Origin: Dryocosmus kuriphilus
Lineage: Eukaryota; Arthropoda; Insecta; Hymenoptera; Cynipidae
NCBI GenBank assembly: GCA_038277395.1
Contig: CM076197.1
Span: 101,210,442-101,274,441 of the forward strand
Length of the DNA stretch: 64,000 nucleotides
Direction: 5' to 3'
Positions within the stretch are counted from its first letter, which is position 1, and each line of letters starts with the position of its first letter. Shown one piece after another: positions 32,801 to 44,580 of the stretch. Made by a program: the position numbers and the translations under genes. The notes under the pieces were generated by a model. That model was not told the DNA's origin, did not search any database, and saw only the letters and a program-made list of their open reading frames with translations.

Positions 32801-33960
32801 TGAACCATTTTACTCTCTATTGTTTTTTTTTGTATCTCGCATTTTTTTAGCCGGAAAATAGATTTTTTGATTTTGTGAAACCCGTTTTTGATGGATAAAA
32901 CAATAACCACTGGTCAAAAACTGCTGGTTAACGAAATCGTCCTTTCTTTTTGGACTCTGAAGAAGTGTGCCGAAGCGCAATCCAATCTGATGATTCATTC
33001 AAAAGTTATCGCAATAACAGACACCGATATTAACGACGACGACAACGACGACAACGACAACAACAATAACAACAACAGACAGACACCGTCGTAAAAACCG
33101 TTTTTTCTCACTCAGGGGGTCTCAAAACGTGGAGGTTTGATGAAATCCGCGAAAGTCAGTTTTCACATAAAACTAGTACCTCCTCATTGAGATGAAAATG
33201 TAATATTGATAAAAGTCAAAATTTTCGAATTTAATTGAGTTAAAATTTAATATTATATATTTAATGTATTAAAATTATTAAAAAATAAGTTTTAAAAATG
33301 ATTTTATTCATATATAAAAAATAATATTAATTAATATTAAATTTTAACCCAATTAATTTTGAAAATTTTATTAAAATAATATTAAAACTGTCCGGAATTT
33401 TCCAGTTCGAAGATATTCAAAATCTGAAATTTTGCTTTTCAGCAATTTTCTAATATCGAGAATTTTATTTTTCGGGATTTTTCCATCGTCCCAATAATAT
33501 TAATAAGTAACATTAAAAAATATTATTTAAGTAGGTAAATTTTACTTTCTTTCCTTTGTTGTTTATTTAGTAATAATAATAATAATAATAATAATAAACA
33601 TTGAAATTTTTTTTAAAATTTGAATGATAGTAATTTTTCTCTCAGGCTTAAGATGTAAGATTTAAGACTTTTTCTTAAACCTTAAATAATTTAAAATTAT
33701 ATTTGAAACATTCGTAACATTAATATCTATTTATAATATTAATTTTCAAGTTTGTCCCATCAAATTAAAAAATATAATTAAAGAATTTGATTCATTTATT
33801 TTAAAATAAGTTATTGCTTTTGGAAAAGATATTTTTAGATATGAATAACATATAATTTTTAATAATTTAAAAATATTAAATATAACACTGACTTTTGATT
33901 TAATTAATTTCGAAAATTTTTAATTTTTATAAATACTTTAAATTAATCCTGATATAGAAA
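32790..33960. repeat. Duplicated non-coding unit, copy 2
   Basis: Aligns with 30,740-31,950: AACCACTGGTCAAAAACTGC at 32,905 (2024 bp from its partner), a (GACAACGAC)n/(AAC)n run, CTCACTCAGGGGGTCTCAAA, (AAT)n near 33,570, and TTTTTCTCTCAGG near 33,635. The offset shrinks to ~2.0 kb across the unit because of indels. Confidence 0.85.
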
Positions 33961-35270
33961 GAAATAAAATTATTTTATTTTTTTATATAATTAAAATGTT
34001 TCCTTATATTAATTGACTAAATGAATTTTTAAATGAAAAATGATTAAAATCAGGCGCTATATTTTTCCACTAATAGAAGTTACAACGCATATTTCAAAAA
34101 CGAGATAGCTGTCCTATTCGAAACACTTAAAACTCTGCAATACTTGTGTGCATTTTTATTCAGTTTACATGGAACGTTCTTACCGGATATTGAAAACAAG
34201 ACTTAAATCTGTAAAATTTACAGATTTCATCTGTAAAACTAAGAAATTTTCAATTTTTAGAGTCAACAGATTTTGTAATTTCTTAATATAACAGATCCTT
34301 TCCGCTACGTTAGCAGATGACTCTAACAGAAACTTTTCTGTATATTTTACACACATATAGAGTTGTAACATTAACAGATTTTATCTGTTATTGTAACATA
34401 TTTTACCTGCTAGAGTAGCAGAAATGTCCAGCAGATTTGAAGATGTAACTTTAAAAGATTCATTGTTCTGCGTGTATAAGATAATTTGAAGCATATAAAA
34501 GAGAAATAATATGCATAGCATAAATATTTCTGTATTCCTCTTCATTTTCGGTACATCTGAATGAATTCTTTAATTTTTTGTCCATTATTTTAAATAAAAT
34601 TTAATTTTTCGGACTAAAAAAATAATTACAATCTACTGAAAACTCATCTCAACGACTTTCCATACTACACCATTAAACGCTGATCCTCAAAAGTATACCA
34701 AATTCGGTGTAGTTTTGAGTTTCAGCATATTTGAGACACAAAAACACATAGAAGGCAGAATGAAAATTTCCATTGTATAAGTTGAGATGCAACAAATTTC
34801 ACACCAATGGTCTTCTGTGTATCTCTAATGAATACTTGATCAAAAACAATCATTTCATTAATCTAAATGACACATTTTTCGCAAGCATAACCAAAGCACG
34901 ACCATGACTACTAAGAATTGATCTAAACTACACACAGTGCAACATTTTTTACAAGTCATAAGTTTATCCAATCTAAAAGTTTTGTTTCGAGGTCCAAAAC
35001 AATTAATTTTCATAAAAAATTCTTGAGGAAAATTTTTGAGAACAAAATTTTAAAATTTGTTACTTACATTTACCAACAATTGCAATACTCCTTTTGATAA
35101 TCACAGCACCACAAGAAAAAGTAGTCTGTCCGGCAGACTAGGGCAGTTTATCCTCATGTATTTTGACCTCAAAAAACACCGTAAAAAGCCGGTTTCCGCC
35201 ACATTCAATTTCTTTTTTTAATTTTGTAAAGTAGTGATCTATACGTTTTTGGGATCTAGACAATCCCATA
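33961..35270. other. Gene-free; palindromic ACAGATTT repeats at 34,200-34,455
   Basis: 34,200-34,455 holds many CAGATTT/AAATCTG words in both orientations, e.g. ACAGATTTTATCTGT. A weak copy of the ACTACTGAAAA-type module lies near 34,905. Nothing coding. Confidence 0.45.
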
Positions 35271-35282
35271 CTGCAAGTATAT

Positions 35283-35465
35283 TGAAATTATATAGATAAA
35301 GTATAGCTAAAGTGTAGCTCAAATATGGCTGAAGTATATCTAAAGTATGGGATATGCTTCATCTATACTTAAATATAGGCTATACTTCAACTATACTAAA
35401 GTATATTACCTATTTATAGCTAAAGTGTAGAAACTTCATTTGTACTTAAGTGTGGCTAAAGCATA
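35283..35465. repeat. TATAGCTAAAG array (left)
   Basis: About a dozen variants of TATAGCTAAAGTG and TATACTTAAATATAGG in ~180 bp. The right-hand array (37,640-37,880) is the same motif on the opposite strand. CTAGACAATCCCATAC just upstream (35,256) recurs directly as CTAGATCAATCCCATACC at 37,964. Confidence 0.75.
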
Positions 35466-35684
35466 GGACATGGAATGACATTCATTTCTTCATCCTAGCA
35501 ACGGATTAAAACAGTGATTTTGTGAGAAAAACATGTATTAAATATTGTTCGTAAGTGTAACGCCAAAGCGAGTTAATATAAAATCTTAAATATATATGAT
35601 GTTAAATGTGTTGATCAGGTAGGAATATATGTATATAGATGTTGCAGTGTCGACTTACTGATCGTATAAGAATTGTTTATTGAT

Positions 35685-35723
35685 GAAAACAAGTTTTCGC
35701 TCTATGAAGGAGGGCCTGTTCAG
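35685..35723 (-). ncRNA. Hammerhead ribozyme-like motif, left arm
   Basis: Minus strand: CTGAACAG, then GCCCTCCTTCATAGAGC, then GAAAACTTGTTTTC. The core block fits CUGANGA except for C at the second-last position. Stem II is partly paired. It is the inverted partner of 37,110-37,148. Confidence 0.6.
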
Positions 35724-36317
35724 GTATATAGTATATAGAATAACGGCTAGAAATAAAGGTTATCGTATATAAATATACTAAAATGTTACAATAATATGGA
35801 CGATAATGTTAACATAACCAAGAAGCTTACCGCATGTTTCAGAGTAGTACTACATACAAAGATTGAAGTCTTTCTCAATTTTTAGGTTTTTTAAAAAGAA
35901 TTATAAGAAAATAAAATGCCATAGTTAGCATTATTATACCACTAACTATGCTTTACATGTGGATTGTGATAATTTAAACGGACAATAACATTTTTCGTGC
36001 CATGATGTTCGGGCAACGTCCACAGGAAAGGACTAAAACCGATATGGTTACATCGAGTATAACAAATGTTAAAATGGTGTAGAAGCGCTAAAATTCAGAT
36101 TCATGTAGGTATAATTATTTTTAAAGTTTACGTAAACGAAGATCTAACATAATTGTCGTAAAGAAACTATGTAATTAAAGTTTGTTGAAATTAAGTTAGT
36201 ACAATATGAATTATAATCAGAATATATAAGAAATATTATCATATCGTGTAAAAATGATACCTATACAATTTATAATTTCATGGTGCAGATAAAATTAGAC
36301 TATGGTCAATTTGGTTT

Positions 36318-36540
36318 AAATATTCGACTTCAGATCTTTTATTGACAGAGTTTTGATTTTTAACGATAAAAAACATCTCCTTGAAGTTTCTTTTTTTATA
36401 ATTTTGTTCATAGCTCAGAATTTTTGTATCTTTGAAATTAAATTTATGACCTTCAACATGTGAATGTAGTCCTAAGGATGTACTTCTAGAGTCTTTTTTA
36501 CAATCATTAATATGTTCTTTAATTCTGTTCTTTATTTTTT
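36318..36540 (-). pseudogene. PLE GIY-YIG C-terminal fragment
   Basis: The minus strand translates to RIKEHINDCKKDSRSTS, LGLHSHVEGHKFNFKDTKIL, SYEQNYKKRNFKEMFFI and NKRSEVEYLNQID. This matches the block after the GIY-YIG core in the other PLE copies (EH..., H-F-F, IL-E-NYYKR-F-EM-I). No upstream RT remains. It is the only coding trace in the body. Confidence 0.8.
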
Positions 36541-37109
36541 TTTTTTTTATTTATTATTATTTATTATAAATTGTATAGTATCATTTTTACACGATATGAC
36601 AATATTTCTTATATATTCTGATTATAATTTATATTTTACTAACTTAATTTCACCTTTAATTACATAGTTTCTTTACGACAATTATGTTAGATCTTCGTTT
36701 ACGTAAAATTTAAAAATAATTATACTTGCATTTAATTTGAATTTTAGCGCTTCTACGCCATTTTAACATTTGTTATACTCGATGTAACCATATCGGTTTT
36801 AGTCCTTTCCTCTGGACGTTGCCCGAACATCGTGGCACGAAAAATGTTATTGTCCGTCTAAATTATCACAATCCACATGTAAAGCACAGTTAGTGGCACA
36901 ATAATGATAACTATGGCATTTTATTTTCTTATAATTCTTTTTAAAAAACCTAAAAATTGAAAAAGACCTCAATTTGTATGTACTACTACTCTGAAACATG
37001 CGGCAAGCTTCTTGGTTATGTTAACATTATCGTCCATATTGTTGTAAAATGTTAGTATATTTATATACGATAACATTTATTTCTAGTCGTTTTTCTATAT
37101 ACTATATAC

Positions 37110-37148
37110 CTGAAGAGGCCCTCCTTCGGAGAGCGAAAGCTTGTTTTC
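37110..37148 (+). ncRNA. Hammerhead ribozyme-like motif, right arm
   Basis: CTGAAGAG fits the CUGANGA core. GCCCTC/GAGAGC around a CTTCG loop gives a stem II with one mismatch, then GAAA and GCTTGTTTTC. The terminus of the element lies 54 nt further on. Confidence 0.7.
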
Positions 37149-37215
37149 ATCAACAAACAATTCTTATACGATCAGTAAATCGACACTGCAACATCTATAT
37201 ACATAAAATCTTAAA

Positions 37216-37640
37216 GTTCCAAAAAAATTCCTACAATTTTTTCTCCCGAAATATATTTCAATGTTGAAAATTTCTCAGTTTTCCAGTTCTATGGGAAATC
37301 ATCACAAAAAAGGACATAATATTGGAAAACTGATATTCTTCTTACGATATCACATTATATATATACATATATACGGGAAAGAGATCCAGAATCTTTTATT
37401 CCTAACCATAGTATTATTATTATAAAAAAGACTTAAATTGTGATTTTACTGAAATATTTCATGTTAAATTTTGCACAATATAAATATAAGTAATTTATGT
37501 TATAATCAACGTTTTATTTATTTCCATTTTGCTTATGTCAGAAGATGCAATCAATATTTTTTGATGTTGTGAAAATCATGATTCTGGATTTTGTAATTTT
37601 ATGTATTCCAGATCTCTCATGTATTTCCCATCAAGAATAG
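37216..37640. other. Gene-free AT-rich DNA
   Basis: GATCCAGAATCTTTTATT near 37,385 is loosely inverted as CATGATTCTGGATTTTG near 37,575, hinting at a small inverted-repeat element of about 210 bp. Nothing coding. Confidence 0.35.
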
Positions 37641-37880
37641 ATCGCTATACCTACTATAGCCATATATACTTTTTCTATACTTTAAGCATACTTTTTGTAT
37701 ACTTCTGACGTACTTGAGCTATTACAAGTATACTTCAGCCATACTTTGACTGATCTTCAGCTATACTGTAGCTATACTTCTCAGATATACTTTAGCAATA
37801 TTTTCCCTATGCTTGAACTATATCTTCTTATACTTTCTCTATATTTGAGGTATACATTCACTTCACTTAAATATGCATAA
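37640..37880. repeat. CTTTAGCTATA array (right)
   Basis: Opposite-strand version of the array at 35,283-35,465: TTCAGCTATACTGTAGCTAT, TATACTTCAGCCATAC and relatives in ~240 bp. The two arrays face each other across the PLE, as if the PLE inserted into a larger palindromic element. Confidence 0.75.
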
Positions 37881-39000
37881 AGTATGGGATAGTTTCATCT
37901 GCCATACTTCTATTATAGTATCTGAGAGACGATTCCTATATGGCTTCCCAGATATTTTCTTCCTAGATCAATCCCATACCAAAATTTTTTTACCCGGGTT
38001 CTTTTCTTTATTCCTTTCAGTGGCAAGTTTTTCGATCTTTTATCTCAAATTTGCCAGGAATACGCGTGCCAAATAAAATACAGAGTTACCGCATTTTGTA
38101 GTAGCGAAAGCACTACATTTTTACGAAATGGTCTTGCGGCTTCCTGCTGTCTTCGCCTGTTCTCAATTTTGTCTCTTCTTTCTCCGACAAGAGTATTCTG
38201 GTATTTTACTCAGGAGAATTCTTGCTAACGCGGAAGTTTGAAGGGTTGAGAGGGAAAGCAACACTATGATGCATTTTTATGCGAAGACAACGAATGGCCG
38301 AATAACAAAGCCTCGAGGCTGAAATATGACTGTCATTTTGAAAGAGACTTACTCGAGAATTTCCATCTACTCATCGGGAAACTTAAATTTAGCCTTCAAA
38401 GGAGAAACACGATTATAGACTTTAATTTGACAGATCAATCACGTCCCCTCAAAATTTATAACAAGAAAAAAATTACGACGAAATATCAAAGATAGAAGCT
38501 ATATTGGATTAATGATTATACCCGAATAAATTAACGGAACACACAGCGAAATTAAATTGCTCGCAACAAAATTTCATATTCATGTGAGACATAATTCATT
38601 TTTGATAGTAAAAAATGTAACACAAAGCAGAAGTACATTCATATAAAGAAATAAAGACACACTATCCGCCTATTTTCCAAGCCAGATATTTTTAATTAAT
38701 ACAGAATATATGAAACATTGCTCTGCTTCGAAGTAAAGGAAGAAACTTTTGAAAAAGTGAAATGTAAAATGAGATTTAGCTAGAAATTAAAAAATGTTGG
38801 ATTAAAAGGCGCTTTTACGAGAACTACAAGCACTAAATTAAAATATTTCTACAGAAAAAAACTCATCATTTTAACTTTTCAATAATAATTTATGGAAATA
38901 TGAATTACAACAAGCTCTATTATATTATATTATTATATCACTAGCAAAATCATTCAAATCATTCAGTTTATTATGTTCAAGAGACAAAATAAACTTTAAT
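37881..39000. other. Gene-free; 38,090-38,450 slightly less AT-rich
   Basis: No recognisable frame or repeat. Confidence 0.35.
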
Positions 39001-41900
39001 GTCAGTTCAATTATTCTCGTTTCAAAAAAATATAAACTTATCAATGGCTTTCAATTAGAGTTATAATTTTAGAGTCTTCGAGTACTATAATAAAAAATTG
39101 ACCTTTTGGAATTCTTATTTACAAGCTTGAATAATATTAAAATATCTTTAAGAAATTTGACTCCTAAGCATGCAAAATTGAAACTTACTTAAAATGTTCT
39201 TAGAAATGTAAAAGATGAAATCAGAAGCCTGCTTGAACATTGTGCAAATTTAAAATCTAAAACCTCTAGAATAACGAAGAAATTTCAAAAATGTATTAAA
39301 AATCTTACAATTTTGAAAAAGGGTTATAAACTGTACTTTCTAAAATTCATAAATTTTCGCATGGAACATTAAAAAACTGAAAATAGTTGAAAACAAAGAG
39401 ATGAAGGCCTCAAAAATTAAAGTATTTTTGAATTATGACTGAAAACTTTATAATTTTAAACTGCAATCGTAGATATTGTAAAGATGGGAAAAACAATATA
39501 TATTCTTTTCTGGTGTATATCTATAATATTTCCATTCTAGAAATAAATTCGCTGTCATCTTCATTGTTTAAAATTGATAATTTTTAAATTGTAAATCTAG
39601 AAACGTTTAAAATGTATAAATCTCGCATTGAAACACCTAAAACGAAATAATTGAATCTATGAAGCGGAAATAAAGTAAAAGCGGTTCAAGTTCCAAATGT
39701 AAATATTTCTAGGTGGCAACTGAAAATAAAACAAAAGGTTCTAGTTATTTCCTGGTTAGCGAGAAGATTATTTCGGGTCATTAAACTTAAGAAACTGAAA
39801 CTTTCAAATCTGAAAAATGTTTCATAAGTACGTATTGAACACTAAACTACAAATTAAAGCATTCAAAACATCGGAATTTTCCTGAATTTAAAGTTCTTTT
39901 AAAAAAATGTTTAATTTGTGAATTTATCAATCAAATATAACCAATTTTTGTAATTTATAACTCTGTTAATACCTATGAAAAATGTTTCCACTGCAGTTTC
40001 AATAAGGTTTTTGATAACCTTTCCATTAATTATAAGCACTTTTAGAGAGAATAATCATTTGACCTTCAAAACTGAAAATAAAAAATAAAGTAGTTTTTTT
40101 TCAAATTTAGGGTTCTTTTTTCACCTGAAAAAAATCTTAAGTTTTTGCCTTTCAATATCTTCGAGTTAAAAATAGAAGAATAAAAAAAAGACAAAATCCC
40201 CAATTAGACTTGTGAACTTAAAAATTTTTTGATACTAACTAAAATCCTTTAAAGTTAAATTATTTGATTTGAAATCGTTTAAAATAAATAATTACCAAAC
40301 TTTACAAAATTCAGCAATTTCCACTACAAACGAAAAATTGGCCAATGTAAGCAATTATTACAATTTTAGCTTCCAAATTAAAAATTTATATCAATCGGAA
40401 AATTTAACGATTCACAATTATTAAACAAATAATTCAACTATCGAGCTTCCAATTTTTAAATATATTTTAGTTTTGAGACATTTAATTTTGAAAACTTGAT
40501 TTGAAATCTTCCAATAATCCAACAATAAAAAATTCTTCAATTTTAAAAGATTAATATTTTGAAGTAATTGCTTAGAAATTATCCAGTTTGAAGTGTCAAT
40601 GTCGTCTAATTATAAACAGACGAATTTGAGATTATTTAAAAATTGAAAATAAATTTATAAAGCTTGAATCCGAAATTTACAATCGTTTAACTATTAAGAT
40701 TTTCGATTTGAAACTGTGAAATTTGGAATGATTGTTATTTTGAACGCTTCAATTTGAAGATTGTTTAATTTTTAACAGATTTAGAATTGTTCATTATTAA
40801 AGTTTCCCATAGCGAATTATCGACTTTGAACGTTTTACTATTAAGTTTTTGAACAAGAGACACTTTTAATTTATAACTTTTCAAACCACGAAAACTGCAT
40901 TTAAAGATTTTTAATTAAAAAAGGAACGATTACAAAATAAGACCAAAAATAAAATATTTTTAGAAGCGAAGTACTTTTGAATAACATATTATAAACTGAA
41001 TGATTTCAAACATAAAAATATGATGAATTGAACTTGTCAAACTGCAAATAATTTTAAATCGAACTCATTAAAAGTTGCATAATTTTATGTACAATCAAGT
41101 TACTGACTTTTGAAATAATTTCAAAAAGTTTTTCTACTAAAAACTTTAGACACCTTTTCAAAATAAAATATTCACAAGTGTAAAATTTTTAGATAGTATA
41201 CTACAAAATTGTGCAATTTTAAATTGAAAACTTCTAAAACTGAACAAGTTCAAATTGAATGCCCGTAAAAATTTATTAATGTTAAAAAACATTAAAAATT
41301 GTACATTTTAAATTATTCTTATCTGGTCAACAACAATAAAATACAAAAATTATGCTTTCAAAATTTTGTATTATTCCTGATTGAGCATCTAAAAATTAAG
41401 AAACTTAAAAACAAATTATTTCGAATTTAAGCTTTTCAAGCTGAACCATTTTAGTTTTAGGGCCTCAAAAATTAAATTATTTTAGAATTGCACACTCAGA
41501 ACTATAATTTTCAATTGTAATTATACAAATTGTATGGATGATAAAAATTATTAACAGGTATCATACTGTGACGACAAAAGCTCACTGTCATTTTCACTTT
41601 TCAAAATTGAAGAATTTTGAATCGTGAACCTTCAAAATTGAATTATTCTAAAAACTTTCAAAATTATATGATTTCCAATTGGAAGCTTTCAAAATTAGTA
41701 AACTCAAACTGAATTCAAAATTAAACAATTTCGAACAATTCTTAAATTAGAACCTTGAAACGAAGTCTTTTAAAATGAATAATTTTCAAATTGTGCATTA
41801 ATAATTCTAAACTCAATATTAAAGCAATATCTGCAATTGGGAAACGAAATTTATAAAATGTCAAACTAACTTATACAAATAAACTGAGAAAATTTCGCGA
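39000..41900. repeat. Degenerate AAAATTG/CAATTTT repeat, ~2.9 kb
   Basis: The stretch consists largely of variants of AATTTTAAATTGAAA and CTTCAAAATTGAA, spaced irregularly at ~20-35 bp. The same style appears at 46,230-46,340, 48,400-48,490 and 49,550-49,830. Too diverged for a defined unit. No coding frame. Confidence 0.6.
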
Positions 41901-42083
41901 GACAAAAAACACACGAAAAGCAAGCGGAAACATAGGAGCCTCATAGCGGACAGACAGACAAACAGAGGCTTATACTTTATTATAGTTTTAGAAAAAGTTT
42001 AACATCTAGGATAAGATTTAAAGAATGGTGAAAATCATTTCATACGACTTCATCTAGACATATTTATTGATTCGAAATTTAAA

Positions 42084-42114
42084 CGTTTCGAAAGCGGACC
42101 GCTTTCCTCATCAG
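42084..42114 (-). ncRNA. Hammerhead ribozyme-like motif, left arm
   Basis: Minus strand: CTGATGAG (exact consensus), GAAAGC/GCTTTC stem II with a 5-nt loop, then GAAAC and GTTTAAATTTCG. This is the cleanest core in the window. Stem III and the cleavage triplet are not certain. Confidence 0.75.
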
Positions 42115-42595
42115 TAATTCTAAAATAATATTAAAAACAGGATAAGGTAATTTAGAATAATTTGGAATGATAATAAGAGATGATGACAATATGAAATTTA
42201 CCTAACTCGAAGAAGTACCATATACAGTATTATTGCATATTAAGTATAATGTCACATCAAGAATTGGAATTTTAAGAGATGTCAGCTCTGAAATTATAAA
42301 GAATTGTCAGTTGAAAAAATTTTGATATATTAATTTATTTGAATAAGATTTGTTATAATTATTGAAAGTTGAATAACTATTCATCTGAAATATTATATGG
42401 ACAAAAGAACATATGATAATCAAAAAAAATTTTTATATTACTCACCAGCATTTTGAGGTTCAAAATTTGTAATGTTGTAAGAGTAGTTAAAAGTATATTT
42501 TAAAACTTTGTAATTTGAAATTTCCATGATAGTAGATTATTGGGATAATTTTGTGACCAAAAAATTAGTGTTAAACATAATAGTAAGGACATTTT

Positions 42596-42634
42596 TCGTT
42601 GGAACATAAAGGTACATGTTTATGTTCCAACGAG
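42596..42634. other. Perfect hairpin in PLE arm (left)
   Basis: CGTTGGAACATAAA, an 8-nt spacer, TTTATGTTCCAACG: a 14-bp perfect inverted repeat. The right arm keeps the same hairpin at 44,037-44,072. It sits ~500 nt inside each arm, away from the hammerhead. Confidence 0.85.
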
Positions 42635-42829
42635 TGATTCAAAACTCACGCTCCAAAATCCAACAGTGAGTGCAAGGTTTATTAACAGTAACGTAGTAAC
42701 CATGATGTTATCTGAGTATGTATTAAATTATTTACAATTCAATATATTTATAGATTGTAATTAAGAATAGAATCAAATATAGAATTTTTAAAACATATAA
42801 TTTGATAAACTTTTTTAGCTAACATAATA

Positions 42830-43210
42830 ATGGAAGGTCTTGAAACCGAAATTTTTAAAAAACTAAAGTTTAAAATTGAAACTTATTTTCGTTATGTTGA
42901 CGACACATTTATGATCATTCCGAACAATAAAATTAATGAAACATTAACTAATTTTAACTCATACCATCCGAAACTTCAATTTACACATGAAATAGAAACT
43001 AATAATTCAATCAACTTTTTAAATATTAAAGTTATTAGAAATGAAAATAATTGCTTGATTACAGATTGGTTTAGAAAGGATACTTATTCTGGTCGTCTAT
43101 TAAATTTCTTTTCCAACCATCCTGTGCAACATAAAATTAGTATTATAAAAAAAACATTGTTGATTCGGCAATATTATTATCTGACAATTCCTTCCATCTT
43201 GATAATTTAA
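42830..43210 (+). pseudogene. PLE reverse transcriptase C-half
   Basis: MEGLETEIFKKLKFKIE, then TYFRYVDDTFMIIPNNK (intact YVDD), FTHEIETNNSINFLNIKV and RLLNFFSNHPVQHKISII. It begins just after the PISP block, so the N-terminal RT is missing: the left arm joins directly to mid-RT. The frame shifts near 43,150 and continues into the linker. Confidence 0.85.
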
Positions 43211-43848
43211 AATTCATAGAAAAAATTCGTTATCTTAACAACTATCCTAAAGACTTTATAACAAAACATATCAAACTAAGAATTAAAGAAATTAATAAAA
43301 AATCTAATAACAATAACTTAAACAACAACAATGTTCAAACAGTAGTTGATAAAAAAGAAATTATTAGTATTAATTTTAGTGGAACAATATCACAGAATAT
43401 AAAACGATTACTAAAACTTCACAATATAAAAACTATTTTTAGAATAGATTCAAAACTTGACAAATTGATAACCTTAGGTAAAGACTCTTTAGAAACCTTG
43501 GACCGTTGTAATGTTGTTTAAAAAATTAGTTGTGACTGTGGTAAAATATACATAGGCCAAACCAAACGTCCCTTAAGAATACTTATTAATGAACATAAAA
43601 ATAACATTAAATTAAATAAAAAATATCACAATGTTATTTCTAAACATACAACTGAAATACATAACAATAATAACTCTCACATAAATTGGAACAACATAGA
43701 AATTCTTCACCAAGAACCCAATTACTATAAAAGATGTTTTGCAGAAATGGTATTTATAAAAAAACATGAAATTAATTGTCTAAGTAAAATCACAGACTTA
43801 GATTTTTTCCATCCGTCTTATCAAATGATTTTGGAATATATTGCTTAA
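43150..43848 (+). pseudogene. PLE linker and GIY-YIG endonuclease
   Basis: After the frameshift the protein continues as FIEKIRYLNNYPKDFITKHI, KTIFRIDSKLDKLITLGKDS, a stop codon near 43,519, then KISCDCGKIYIGQTKRPLRI with NEHKNNIK, HNVISKH, EILHQEPNYYKRCFAEM, and a C-terminus FHPSYQMILEYIA. Apart from one shift and one stop, the domain is complete. Confidence 0.85.
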
Positions 43849-44549
43849 AATTAAAAAAGTCTATCAAATTATATGTTTTAAAAATTCTATATTTGCTTCT
43901 ATTCTTCATTACAATCTATAAGTATATTGAATTGTAAATAATTTAATACATACTCAGATAACATCATGGTTACTACGCTACTGTTAATGAACCTTGCACT
44001 CACTGTTGGATTTTGGAGCCTCAGCTTTGCAGCGCTCGTTGGAACATAAACATGTACCTTTATGTTCCAACGAACAATGTCCTTACTATTATGTTTAACA
44101 CTAATTTTTTGGTCACAAAATTATCTCAATAATCTACTATCATGGAAATTTCATATTACAAAGTTTTAAAATATACTTTTAACTACTATTACAACATTAC
44201 AAATTTTTAACCTCAAAATGCTGGTGAGTAATATAAAAATTTTTTTTGATTATCATATGTTCTTTTGTCCATATAATATTTCAGATTAATAATTATTCAA
44301 CTTTCAATAATTATAACAAATCTTATTCAAATAAATTAATATATCAAAATTTTTTCAACTGACAATTCTTCATAATTTCAGAGCTGACATCTCTTAAAAT
44401 TCCAATTCCTGATGTGACATTATACTTAATATGCAATAATACTGTATGCTTCTTCGAGTTAGGTAAATTTCATATTGTCATCATCTCTTATTATCATTCC
44501 AAATTATTCTAAATTATCTTATCCTGTTTTTAATATTATTTTAGAATTA

Positions 44550-44580
44550 CTGATGAGGAAAGCGGTCCGGTTTCGAAACG
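44550..44580 (+). ncRNA. Hammerhead ribozyme-like motif, right arm
   Basis: CTGATGAG, GAAAGC, GGTCC, GGTTTC, then GAAACG. It differs from the left-arm copy by one base in stem II (C to G at 44,570), which weakens the hairpin. The element end lies ~60 nt further. Confidence 0.65.

Larger units (their letters stand above)
35591..37202 (-). mobile_element. PLE remnant with long inverted arms
   Basis: The arms (about 35,628-36,300 and 36,560-37,202) are inverted copies of ~640-680 bp. ATAAAATCTTAAA flanks the element on both sides (35,578-35,590 and 37,203-37,215), a 13-bp target duplication. About 37 nt of one-sided sequence separates the left duplication from the arm. The ~250-bp body encodes a GIY-YIG C-terminal fragment on the minus strand. 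Each arm carries a hammerhead motif. Confidence 0.88.
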
